From: Thermotogae bacterium | Lineage (GTDB): Bacteria > Thermotogota > Thermotogae > Petrotogales > Kosmotogaceae | Assembly (NCBI GenBank): GCA_003643975.1 | Contig: QNAR01000026.1 | Span: forward strand, 1 to 12,213 | DNA length: 12,213 nt | Direction: 5' to 3' | Shown: positions 1-8,019 of the stretch, piece by piece | How the letters are laid out: every line of letters starts with the position of its first letter | How positions within the stretch are numbered: position 1 is the stretch's first letter | Made by a program: the position numbers and the translations under genes | The notes under the pieces: model-generated | The model's database searches: none | Told to the model about the DNA's origin: nothing | What the model saw: only the letters and a program-made list of their open reading frames with translations

Positions 1-1473
1 ATAAACTGCGCTTTCTCGGTAAAAGCCGGCATGAAGAAAAAAAACATTGCTTTGTCCACAGTTCCACCGGTGGTTTCACCTGCCCCGGAATTCAAAATGA
101 ATTTCATCTATGCTTTGACCGTCCGCGAACTCTTCAAGGATTACAAATTCAGAGCACAGATGAACACCCGTTACATAGAATCCGATCTTTTTGACGCCAC
201 ACGTATACATGTTCTCGATACATTGATTTCGAGGTTGACGAAAGCCGACCTTCAGTCCACAATCACACCTGATGAGGGAAGGAATGTTCCCTGGCACATA
301 AACTCCATAAGGGGCGTGGAAACAGCCAAGCATACTTTGCTTGCCCTTGATGGGATTAAGGACCTGTTGAAGGTCAACGAAGAAGTAGTTCGCCCGAAAA
401 TAAGAGAGTTGAAGATGCGTGCCATACTGTTCATGGAAGAAATGCTGGAGATCGGTGGCTATTTCGAAGCTACAGAAAGGGGATTTTTCGTTGATAACGG
501 TTATTACCCCGAACGGATGGGTGATGGAATCGCCAGACCTAAAGATGGCGGTATCGGTGCTGGAAGCGTTGTAGCGAGGGATCCAGACTATTTTGCACCT
601 GTTTGTGAACATTTTGGCTACAACAACCTGCCGGAAAACCTCGAAAAACCCTGTGACCTCATAGGTGGCTGTACTTTCCACAACCCTGAGAAGATACAGT
701 TCATAGATGAACTCGATGAAAGGGACAACGTTTATTTGAGGATGGAAAAAGTCATTGAAGAACGTGAAGAAGGGCTTCTCGCACCCGAGGTTGAATGGTG
801 GCAGGATGGTTGGGTACAGCTCGATATAACCATACCCGACGACGAACCACATGCTGAAGCGGCGGCAATAGCCATTGCCAAGAAACTTGGGCTTTTGGAA
901 CCAACGGTGATAAGCAAGACCACACTTCATCCAAGTGAAGGTACCTATGTGGAACTCAAGGCGAAGATCCCATTCAAAGTAAAACGCGATGAACTGATAC
1001 TGCCTGAGAAGCCTAAAACATTACCCGAAGAGGAAATAAGCGAATTCGTTTCAAAACATCCCATGAAGGTAGTAGCAGGTACAGCCGGCAACGATGAACA
1101 TTCTGTGGGAATTAGGGAAATTCTGGATATCAAACACGGCGGCATAGAAAAGTTTGGTATAAAATACACCTATCTGGGTACAAGCATTCCACCTGAAAAA
1201 TTCATAGATGCCGCTATTGAAACCGGAGCTGATGCTATATTGGTTTCCACGATAATAACCCACAATGATGTTCACGTTGAAAACATGAAAAAGATTCACG
1301 AGCTGGCTATTGAAAAAGGGATCAGAGATAGAATTATCTTGATTGCAGGAGGAACCCAGATAAACAATGATTTAGCCGTAAGTTGCGGAATGGACGCCGG
1401 TTTTGGGCGTGGGACCAAGGGCATCCACGTTGCGAGTTTTCTCGTAAAGAAAAAGAGAGAAATGTTGAAATAA
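1..1473 (+). CDS. oraE: D-ornithine 4,5-aminomutase, large (E) subunit, 5'-truncated by the window edge
   Basis: The family enzyme converts D-ornithine to 2,4-diaminopentanoate in anaerobic ornithine fermentation, using adenosylcobalamin and PLP; it works with a small S subunit. Seen here: the C-terminal B12-binding Rossmann domain carries a DxHxxG motif (DEHSVG) whose His codon is 1099-1101. A Lys codon follows 11 residues later (1132-1134). This His-to-Lys spacing matches, from memory, the cobalamin-ligand His and PLP-binding Lys of the characterised clostridial enzyme (about residues 618 and 629). The preceding part (roughly 31-1000) is the end of the PLP-binding barrel and linker. An ATG at 31 looks like a start but has no ribosome binding site, and the frame is open to base 1, so about 250-260 residues lie upstream. 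A split gene cannot be fully excluded. A lysine 5,6-aminomutase is less likely because barrel and B12 domain are on one chain here. Confidence 0.88.
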   Translation: MNCAFSVKAGMKKKNIALSTVPPVVSPAPEFKMNFIYALTVRELFKDYKFRAQMNTRYIESDLFDATRIHVLDTLISRLTKADLQSTITPDEGRNVPWHINSIRGVETAKHTLLALDGIKDLLKVNEEVVRPKIRELKMRAILFMEEMLEIGGYFEATERGFFVDNGYYPERMGDGIARPKDGGIGAGSVVARDPDYFAPVCEHFGYNNLPENLEKPCDLIGGCTFHNPEKIQFIDELDERDNVYLRMEKVIEEREEGLLAPEVEWWQDGWVQLDITIPDDEPHAEAAAIAIAKKLGLLEPTVISKTTLHPSEGTYVELKAKIPFKVKRDELILPEKPKTLPEEEISEFVSKHPMKVVAGTAGNDEHSVGIREILDIKHGGIEKFGIKYTYLGTSIPPEKFIDAAIETGADAILVSTIITHNDVHVENMKKIHELAIEKGIRDRIILIAGGTQINNDLAVSCGMDAGFGRGTKGIHVASFLVKKKREMLK

Positions 1474-1487
1474 AAGTTGTAAACTAT

Positions 1488-1517
1488 AGGGAGTGGCAAA
1501 GCCACTCCCTTTTCTTT
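1488..1517 (+). terminator. Rho-independent terminator of oraE
   Basis: A perfect 9-bp stem (GGGAGTGGC with GCCACTCCC), extendable by one A-T pair, has a 3-base AAA loop and is followed by TTTTCTTT. It begins 15 bases after the oraE stop codon, so it should end that transcript and separate it from the downstream operon. Confidence 0.9.
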
Positions 1518-1522
1518 ATAAT
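1493..1522 (+). promoter_or_regulatory. Candidate sigma-70-type promoter for the PP-loop/HAD/lnt operon
   Basis: A perfect TATAAT lies at 1517-1522. At 18 bases' distance upstream is GTGGCA (1493-1498), which matches four of six bases of the -35 consensus. That puts the -35 element inside the descending operon's terminator stem. The predicted start, near 1529, leaves a short leader that contains GGAGG at 1539-1543. The -10 is convincing; the -35 is weak and the overlap is inferred. Confidence 0.45.
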
Positions 1523-1550
1523 CATATAGACGAATAATGGAGGAATAGTT

Positions 1551-2507
1551 TTGACAATCGAAGAACGGATAAATTCTGTGATTTCAGAGATCAAATCCAC
1601 TAGCGAAAAAATGACAGTGGCTTTTTCTGGAGGCAAGGACAGCACCTTAGTTGCGGTTCTTGCGAGAGAAGCGTTAGGGAAGGAGAAGGTTAAACTTCTC
1701 AATGTTTGTTTTGGCCCGTATAGTTACAGCCGGGGACTTGAGATCGTCATTGGGCTTGCGGAGAAATTGGGACTTGATCTGGAATTCACCGCCGGTTATG
1801 AAGAACAGGAAAAAATATGGAAAGCTGGCCCTTCCTGTAATAGGTGTACTAAATTTGCCAAGTTCAACGCGGTACTGAAATCAACCACTTCCATTATTGC
1901 CACAGGAGCGAATCTTTCTGACACCTGGGGACAAACTGGAATTGCCCTAAAAGAGCGTTTGTATGCCCCTATAAGAGACTGGACAAAAAAGGAAATAGAT
2001 GAAGCTCTGGAGTATTTTGGTATTGAAGTGCCGCGAATCGGGGAAGCTCCGAGCAGGGAAGGTTGCAAGTTAAAGCACCTGCTGAAGATGATGATAAATC
2101 CTTCTTATCATGGACAGGCAGTAGCGATATCAAATGAAATACTCATGGATCACCTTGCAGAATTTTCCCATAAGATGGCAAATGTGAAGATAATAGGGCC
2201 TTTATCCAGAAACATCGCTTTGGTGAATGTATCCCCGGAACCCCCTGAAGCGAAAAAAAATTCTATTACCAAAGCTCTGAAAAAAACTGGTATCATTGAA
2301 ACTGTGCACTGGGTTGATGCGCCCATAAAGCTCGTCATCTCTGCAAACCCGGGTATTTTCAACAACGAAGCTTCGAAGGGTTGGATACTCAAGGGAAGGT
2401 TACAACCGGAATTTGCAGCTCCTATAAGTGCTGAGTGGATAAAATCGAGGAACAGGAGACTTGCAACCTTTCAGGTAGTGGATTATGTTTTGGAGGTGAA
2501 TAGATGA
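1551..2507 (+). CDS. PP-loop ATP pyrophosphatase family protein, possible Fe-S-dependent thiolase
   Basis: This is a 318-residue protein starting at TTG 1551, seven bases after GGAGG (1539-1543). The ATP-binding PP-loop SGGKDST is at residues 26-32. A second family motif, ATGANLSD (117-124), occupies the place of the GHNxDD-type motif of related enzymes. PP-loop proteins adenylate a substrate and release pyrophosphate, often before inserting sulfur or nitrogen. Three cysteines stand out: C96 and C99 in a CxxC, and C172 in REGC. This resembles the three-cysteine [4Fe-4S] ligand set of the tRNA thiolases TtcA and TtuA and of some LarE sulfur transferases. It lacks the zinc-finger N-terminus of TtuA. 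Residues from about 200 to 318 form an extension I do not recognise. The substrate is unknown. It is first in an operon and overlaps the HAD gene by four bases. Confidence 0.8.
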   Translation: MTIEERINSVISEIKSTSEKMTVAFSGGKDSTLVAVLAREALGKEKVKLLNVCFGPYSYSRGLEIVIGLAEKLGLDLEFTAGYEEQEKIWKAGPSCNRCTKFAKFNAVLKSTTSIIATGANLSDTWGQTGIALKERLYAPIRDWTKKEIDEALEYFGIEVPRIGEAPSREGCKLKHLLKMMINPSYHGQAVAISNEILMDHLAEFSHKMANVKIIGPLSRNIALVNVSPEPPEAKKNSITKALKKTGIIETVHWVDAPIKLVISANPGIFNNEASKGWILKGRLQPEFAAPISAEWIKSRNRRLATFQVVDYVLEVNR

Positions 2508-3340
2508 TAAAGCTCATAATCATAGATCTGGACGGTACTCTGCTAAACGTGAATAAAGAAATAAGCGCTGAGAACCTGGAAAGTTTGAAAAAAGCCATAG
2601 AATCTGGCATTGCCGTAACGATTTCCACCGGCCGGAGTTACATCTCTGCCAGAGATTACATTGAACATCTGGGACTTGAAGTCCCTGTTTCCTTTCAAAA
2701 CGGTGCCCTGGTCTTAAAACCGCAATCAGGAAAGCTTGAGGTACTCAGGGCAGTGCTCCTATCAGCCAATCACGCGAGGGAAATAGTGGAGAAAGCCCGG
2801 GAAGAAAATGTGCCTTACATCGTTTTCAGAGATTTTTTCGAATCCCCCGATATGTACATGGAGTTTATACCTGATTCGCCATATAAAAGTTACTACGAGC
2901 ACAACAGCTTCAGGATAAAGACTGTCGAAAACCCCCTCTACCATATCAAAAGCGAGGGCATCCCGGAAGTGGCCCTTGAAGGTCCGGAAGATAAGATAAT
3001 AAAAGTTATCGGAAGGCTCGACTTTAATGGCAGCGTTTCTATAATAAAGAACAACAGGCTCGGTGAACACGCTTTTTACGAATTCTTTGGCCCGGATGTA
3101 AGGAAGGCAAGCAGCCTTGACTTTCTCATGAACCATTTCGGAGCTAACTCAGAAGAGGTTGCTTATATCGGGGATAATTTCAACGACATCGATGTCATGA
3201 AAAAAGTGAAACTACCGATTGCGATGTTTAACGCTCCCGATGAAGTTAAAAAGCATGCGAAATACGTAACCGAAAGGGACAATGACTCTCATGGTGTCGC
3301 AGAGGCGGTTATGAAAATCCTGAAAGGGGAGATTGGATGA
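2504..3340 (+). CDS. Cof-type HAD-IIB family phosphatase
   Basis: A 278-residue cytosolic haloacid-dehalogenase-superfamily hydrolase. Motif I is DLDGT, with nucleophile D8 and acid/base D10. Motif II is the threonine-containing STGR segment near residue 41. The motif III lysine is K201 in KASSLDFL, and motif IV is GDNFND (223-228), which binds Mg2+. The region between motifs II and III is the IIB cap, which sets specificity. Members usually dephosphorylate sugar phosphates or cofactor phosphates such as FMN or PLP; nothing here fixes the substrate. ATG 2504 follows GGAGGTG at 2492-2498 and overlaps the previous gene's TGA, suggesting translational coupling. Length is normal and all catalytic residues are present. 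Confidence 0.9.
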   Translation: MIKLIIIDLDGTLLNVNKEISAENLESLKKAIESGIAVTISTGRSYISARDYIEHLGLEVPVSFQNGALVLKPQSGKLEVLRAVLLSANHAREIVEKAREENVPYIVFRDFFESPDMYMEFIPDSPYKSYYEHNSFRIKTVENPLYHIKSEGIPEVALEGPEDKIIKVIGRLDFNGSVSIIKNNRLGEHAFYEFFGPDVRKASSLDFLMNHFGANSEEVAYIGDNFNDIDVMKKVKLPIAMFNAPDEVKKHAKYVTERDNDSHGVAEAVMKILKGEIG

Positions 3341-4833
3341 TCGGGGTTCTGTCTTCGGCATTGCTTACCGCCCTTTCTATGCCGGGCATGTTTTGGGGAG
3401 GCTTGATCTGGATCGCTCTAATTCCCCTACTGTTAGACTTACAAAAAGGAGGGCTGTGGAAGGGTACGCTCAAGGCATTTTTCTTTGCCTATGCTTATCT
3501 GATGATCTGCCATTACTGGGTATTACCGGTTCTTTCGATTAATGTCCCCGAAGTGTTGAGTTCCTTCCCTCCTTTTGTAGGAGTGCTAAGTTTCTTTTTG
3601 ATGGGTGTCCTGATGGCATTTTCCTTTCTTGGTTTCGGTTTTTTGTATAAACTCTATGCACATAAATTTTCGGAATCTTTAGTCTTGAGTTCATTGTTCA
3701 CCGCTTCCCTGTTCACGCTTTTTGATTGGCTAAGGTCCCTTGGACAACTCGGTTTCACAGGTGGCAGCCTTGCTGATGCTTTCACGAATCAAAAAGGCTT
3801 GCTGCAACTGTCTTCTTTTGGAGGTCCTTATCTTCTTGTATTTCTGGTAGTTTTTGTCAATGCCATGCTGGCATATGCAATAAAACACTGGCGAAAGTAC
3901 AAGGCCCTTTTTATATTCACGACACTCTCAATGATTTTTGCGTTGAACATGTTAATAGAGAATTTTTTGCCGGTACCTCTGGACAATCCCCTATACGACA
4001 AAAATATCGCAGCTATCCAAACGAATATTCCGCAATCGCTAAAATATAACGAATCCCCCCAGGAAGTATACAAAATAATTGAAAAGACTCTTGAGAAAGT
4101 CCCGGAGGGTAGCTTTGTGGTTCTTCCAGAAGCCAGCTTTCTTTACGATATTCGAAAGAGCTTCATCGGTAGTAAGCTGCATGAACTATCAAAAGAGAGG
4201 AATCTAACCTTGTTGATCGGGTTCCCGACCGCTGAAGATGGCGAGAAATACAATCAATTGCGCTTGCTTGGACCAGATGGTTTTTCAGAAGAGTTTTACG
4301 CGAAGATGAAGCCGACCCCTTTTGCCGAGTTTTTGCCTTATCCAAAGTTATTCGGGTTGTTCAAATTCATGAGATTCCTGGATTTCTTTTCTCCGGGAGA
4401 AACACCTACTGTTTTTGAAGTTGGTGATCAGCGGATTGGGGCTCAAATCTGCTTTGATTCCTATTATACAGAGGTTACCCGTGATTTGGTCAACGCAGGA
4501 AGCTATGTGATTCTCATATCCACAAATGATGGCTGGTTTAGTTTCCGGACGGGACTTGTGCAACACCTTTCGAAGGCAGTTCTTCGGGCTGTCGAAAACC
4601 GGCGCTATGTGATCCAGGTTTCAAACACGGGTATATCTGCTGTCGTTGATCCCTACGGTAGGGTGCTAAAAAGATTGCCCATCGCATCTGAGTGGCAGGC
4701 AGACTATGTTATTGGCGATTTTCACTATCTGCCTAGAGCGGACAGAAGCTTTTACACTGAACATGGCGATTGGTTTGTATATGTGTTGATTGCTATTGCT
4801 TTTCTCATGATAGTCGGAGGATTGTTCTTATAA
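3337..4833 (+). CDS. lnt: Apolipoprotein N-acyltransferase
   Basis: A 498-residue integral membrane enzyme that adds the third acyl chain to the N-terminal cysteine of lipoproteins, from a phospholipid donor. Seven hydrophobic segments lie within about residues 2-210, and one at 479-498, matching the eight-helix family plan. Between them is a nitrilase-like extracytoplasmic domain (about 223-460). The triad by motif alignment is E265 (LPEAS), K323 (in YAKMKPTPFAE) and C372 (QICFD), so the enzyme should be active. Its ATG overlaps the HAD gene's TGA (ATGA at 3337-3340). Full N-acylation fits an organism with an outer envelope sheath and lipoproteins. It is last in its operon and faces the phosphatase gene on the other strand. 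Confidence 0.93.
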   Translation: MIGVLSSALLTALSMPGMFWGGLIWIALIPLLLDLQKGGLWKGTLKAFFFAYAYLMICHYWVLPVLSINVPEVLSSFPPFVGVLSFFLMGVLMAFSFLGFGFLYKLYAHKFSESLVLSSLFTASLFTLFDWLRSLGQLGFTGGSLADAFTNQKGLLQLSSFGGPYLLVFLVVFVNAMLAYAIKHWRKYKALFIFTTLSMIFALNMLIENFLPVPLDNPLYDKNIAAIQTNIPQSLKYNESPQEVYKIIEKTLEKVPEGSFVVLPEASFLYDIRKSFIGSKLHELSKERNLTLLIGFPTAEDGEKYNQLRLLGPDGFSEEFYAKMKPTPFAEFLPYPKLFGLFKFMRFLDFFSPGETPTVFEVGDQRIGAQICFDSYYTEVTRDLVNAGSYVILISTNDGWFSFRTGLVQHLSKAVLRAVENRRYVIQVSNTGISAVVDPYGRVLKRLPIASEWQADYVIGDFHYLPRADRSFYTEHGDWFVYVLIAIAFLMIVGGLFL

Positions 4834-4889
4834 AAATCCACCAGTATATGGCCTGGCAAAATATGTATGACAGTCGGTGTTTCATGAGA

Positions 4890-5669
4890 TTAGAGGTTAA
4901 GGACGTTATTTTTGAAGCTTTCAAGGAGTTCGCCATTGCCGTTTGAAGCCAGAATGTTTGGCGTGAATAGCTCAAAGGGCTCATCCAGACAGCTCTCTAC
5001 ATAGCCACCAGCTTCTTCCACAATGAGTTTTCCAGCAGATACATCCCAGGGCTGCAGCGATTCTTCCCAGTAAATGTCGCTTCTTCCACATGCTACATAA
5101 CAGAGATCCAGACAGGCGCTTCCCACTATTCTCAGTGCCCTGCATTTTGCAACAGCTCGTTTAATTCTTTGTGTTACTCGTTCAAAGGCAATACTGGATG
5201 AATATTGTAGCCCCGTATGAACCGAGGCCCTTTCAAGTTCAGAAACATCGCTTACGTGTATCCTCTCGCCGTTCAGAAAAGCTCCTTTATTATGTATGGC
5301 AGTAAACAACTCGTTTTTTGAAGGATCGTAAACTACGCCAAGAACGATTTCCCCCCTTGAATGAAGAGCCACTTGAGTGGCAAAATGTGGGTTTTTTCTG
5401 GAAAAATTCGTTGTACCATCAACGGGATCCACTATCCAGAATTCCTCTCCCCGGGTTTTTTCCATCTCCTCACCAAAATACCCTGTTCCAGGAACCAGGG
5501 AGGTGAGAAAATCTCTCAGTTCTCTTTCTATTGAAATGTCCACATTCGTTACAATGTCCCTAAAGCCTGATTTCTCTCTTATGTGAATCTGGCGGGTACT
5601 ATCCAGTTCCCGCCAGATTTCTCTGAGTTTATTTGAAATACTATTCAATAAGCTTTCATTACTGCTCAC
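4890..5669 (-). CDS. Inositol monophosphatase family protein (SuhB/CysQ-like sugar phosphatase)
   Basis: A 259-residue Mg2+-dependent phosphatase of the inositol monophosphatase superfamily. Metal-site motifs are complete: GEE with E67-E68, DPVDGTTNF with D81 and D84 (81-89), and WDVSAG with D209 (208-213). Members hydrolyse inositol phosphate, fructose 1,6-bisphosphate, NADP or PAP; the sequence alone does not choose between them. In heat-loving Thermotogota an inositol role in compatible-solute synthesis is possible but unproven here. The start is GTG (5667-5669), six bases behind GGGGTGA at 5676-5682, and it overlaps the end of pheT by 11 bases, so it is probably translationally coupled as the last gene of the operon. 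I see no clear terminator after its stop. Confidence 0.88.
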   Translation of the reverse strand: MSSNESLLNSISNKLREIWRELDSTRQIHIREKSGFRDIVTNVDISIERELRDFLTSLVPGTGYFGEEMEKTRGEEFWIVDPVDGTTNFSRKNPHFATQVALHSRGEIVLGVVYDPSKNELFTAIHNKGAFLNGERIHVSDVSELERASVHTGLQYSSSIAFERVTQRIKRAVAKCRALRIVGSACLDLCYVACGRSDIYWEESLQPWDVSAGKLIVEEAGGYVESCLDEPFELFTPNILASNGNGELLESFKNNVLNL

Positions 5670-8019
5670 GTAGGTTCACCCCGGTATTCTTCAGGGACCT
5701 TATGATGTTTTCAATAGCACTGGAAACTTTTTCATCGGTAAGGGTGTTTTCAGAAGATTCAAAAGTAAGGGTTACGGTGATGCTCCTGTAACCTTCGGGA
5801 ATACCTTTGCCTTTGTAGATGTCTATTACCTTTACGGAGGTTAAGTATTTCCCTGCATATTCCGTGATGGTTTTCTCTACTTCTGAAAAGTTCAAGTGAT
5901 GAGGAACCAGTAACGAAAGATCCCTGAAAACTCTCGGAAAAGGCGAAATTATCGTTTCCTTAACCACGGTTTTCTTTAGCTCAATGAGTTTATCAACGTT
6001 CAATTCAGCGATGAAAAGTTCCTGACCTTTAACTTCAAAAACCCTATCAGCGATTTCTGCATTGAAAATGCCAAAGTAGCCTACTTTTTCGCCATTAATG
6101 ATTACGTCAGCAGCAGCGCGTTTTTCCAGCCAGTCTTCAGATGCTGGCTCGAAGCTATATTTAACACCATAAAGCTGGAGTATGCTTTCAATGGTTCCTT
6201 TAAAAGTATAAGGACTCAGGGTTCTTTTATCCGTGTAATCTTCCGCATTTTCTTTGCCCATTGCGAGCAATGCGACTGACAGATGTTCATTTACCTTGTC
6301 AGTATTTTGAAAAACATTTCCTATTTCGAAGATTTTCAGGTCCTTGTTTTGCCGGCGGAAGTTGTAAGATGCTGTCTCCAGCAATCCAAAGATCATGGAA
6401 GGCCTCATAGCAGAAAAATCTAAAGACAAGGGATTTTGTAGCATCGGTGGATCAAAATCCCCGGAGACTTTCTTTATCTTTTCTGGATTCAAAAAGCTGT
6501 AGTTTATTACTTCGTTGTATCCAGAAGCAGTTAGAATTCTCTTTAATTTCCTGATTTCTTTTATCTCAACGGGGATGCTTTCCTGGCTTGGTAAAATGCG
6601 GGGAAGCACGGAAGGGACTTTTTCATATCCATAGATGCGTCCAACTTCTTCTACAAGATCTATCTCCTGAGTTATGTCGTAACGGTACGCCGGGACTTCT
6701 ACTTCCCAGCCGTCGCCAGCCTCTTCAAGTTCGAACCCAAGATGGCTCAATATGCTTTCAATATCTTCAATAGGAACGACCGTACCCAAAACCTTGTCCA
6801 CAAACCATTTCCTGAGATGCAGTTTTATCTTCTCAGATGGTGTGCCGGCATCTGTTATCCTGCTGGAAACAGTAGCGCCCGAAAACTCTGAAATCAGTGA
6901 TGCCAGCCTTTTTATTACGTAAAATGAATCAGAAGGGTCAACACCGCGCTCAAACCTGTAAGAGCTATCCGTACTTATTCCAAGCCGCCTCGCGGTCTTT
7001 CTTATCGTTACCGGGTCAAAGACCGCTACTTCCAAAAGCACCCTCCTGGTATTCGGTGAAATGCCTGATTTCATACCGCCCATTATTCCCGCTAAAGCAA
7101 GGGGCTCCTCCCCATTGGTGATAAGGAGGTCGCTTTCGATCAATTCCACTTCCTTGCCATCGAGAAGGGTTAATTTTTCACCGCTTTTTGCTTTGCGCAC
7201 TATAATTCTGTTACCTCCGATAAGATCAGCATCAAATGCATGTATTGGATGACCGGTTTCCAGCATCACGTAGTTTGTTATATCGACGACATTGTTTATA
7301 GGCCGTAATCCTGCCGCAACCAGACGCCTTTTCATCCAGAGGGGGGATTCTTTTATGGTTACATTGTCCATTAGCAATGCAGTGTAACGCTTACAACCTT
7401 CTTCTATGCTTATGTCTATCTTTTCTTTTTGATTTTCTTCAATTTCAGCTAATGGATATTCAATCTCTTTACGGTAAATGGCTTTGAGCTCGCGTGCGAT
7501 ACCGAACATAGAAAGACAATCGCCTCTATTTGCGGTTAACTCCACTTCGATTACAGCGGAATCCAGTTTCAACGTCTCTCGTATGTCTTTTCCGGTTTCC
7601 ACCGGGTGGTCAAACCTGAAAACCGTCTCGGACTTTTCTTCGAGCCTCAATTCTTCAAGAGAAATGAACATACCCTCAGAGTTAATGCCCCTGAATTTTC
7701 TGTCTTTTATCTCGAGGTTCCATAGCTTTCCCCCGGATAGAATCACCGCTATATATTCACCGGCTTTTACCGTTTTGTCAGCGGTTACTATTTGATAGAG
7801 CTTTTCTCCGACACTAACTTTTGTAACTACTAAATTGTCGGCATCAGGATGTTCTTCTACCGATTCTATCCGACCGGTAAAAGCGCCCTCAATATAGTTC
7901 CACGGGAATTCAACGCTTTCTACCTCTGTTCCACTTAACGATAATGCATTTGCGAGTTCAAGGGCGTTTTTATCAGTGAGGTCTATGTAATCATTCAGCC
8001 ATTCTACGGGAATTCTCAT
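5659..8019 (-). CDS. pheT: Phenylalanine-tRNA ligase beta subunit
   Basis: The 786-residue beta chain of the alpha2-beta2 enzyme that charges tRNA-Phe. Domains in order: EMAP-type tRNA-binding OB fold (about 39-148, with HPDADNL at 58-64); B3/B4 domain holding the editing site (about 210-380, with HPIHAFDAD at 257-265); B5 domain (about 400-468); catalytic-like core (about 480-690); and the C-terminal anticodon-binding FDX-ACB domain (692-786, beginning SPFPRVFRD). Length is typical for bacterial PheT and no domain is missing. ATG 8019 sits behind a GGGGGTGA site (8024-8031) and overlaps the pheS stop as ATGA, which helps equal synthesis of the two subunits. Confidence 0.97.
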   Translation of the reverse strand: MRIPVEWLNDYIDLTDKNALELANALSLSGTEVESVEFPWNYIEGAFTGRIESVEEHPDADNLVVTKVSVGEKLYQIVTADKTVKAGEYIAVILSGGKLWNLEIKDRKFRGINSEGMFISLEELRLEEKSETVFRFDHPVETGKDIRETLKLDSAVIEVELTANRGDCLSMFGIARELKAIYRKEIEYPLAEIEENQKEKIDISIEEGCKRYTALLMDNVTIKESPLWMKRRLVAAGLRPINNVVDITNYVMLETGHPIHAFDADLIGGNRIIVRKAKSGEKLTLLDGKEVELIESDLLITNGEEPLALAGIMGGMKSGISPNTRRVLLEVAVFDPVTIRKTARRLGISTDSSYRFERGVDPSDSFYVIKRLASLISEFSGATVSSRITDAGTPSEKIKLHLRKWFVDKVLGTVVPIEDIESILSHLGFELEEAGDGWEVEVPAYRYDITQEIDLVEEVGRIYGYEKVPSVLPRILPSQESIPVEIKEIRKLKRILTASGYNEVINYSFLNPEKIKKVSGDFDPPMLQNPLSLDFSAMRPSMIFGLLETASYNFRRQNKDLKIFEIGNVFQNTDKVNEHLSVALLAMGKENAEDYTDKRTLSPYTFKGTIESILQLYGVKYSFEPASEDWLEKRAAADVIINGEKVGYFGIFNAEIADRVFEVKGQELFIAELNVDKLIELKKTVVKETIISPFPRVFRDLSLLVPHHLNFSEVEKTITEYAGKYLTSVKVIDIYKGKGIPEGYRSITVTLTFESSENTLTDEKVSSAIENIIRSLKNTGVNLREQ

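Noticed and set aside
31..33. ATG as the true start of the ornithine aminomutase gene
   Set aside because: No Shine-Dalgarno sequence precedes it and the frame is open to the window edge; the family length demands a longer N-terminus.
76..930. 284-codon open frame on the minus strand, antisense to oraE
   Set aside because: It lies entirely within the conserved oraE coding region, shows no recognisable domain and no good ribosome binding site; it is a codon-usage shadow.
4834..4889. Possible bidirectional terminator between lnt and the phosphatase gene
   Set aside because: Only a 4-bp CCAG/CTGG pairing with no T-tract on either side is visible, so no terminator is called.
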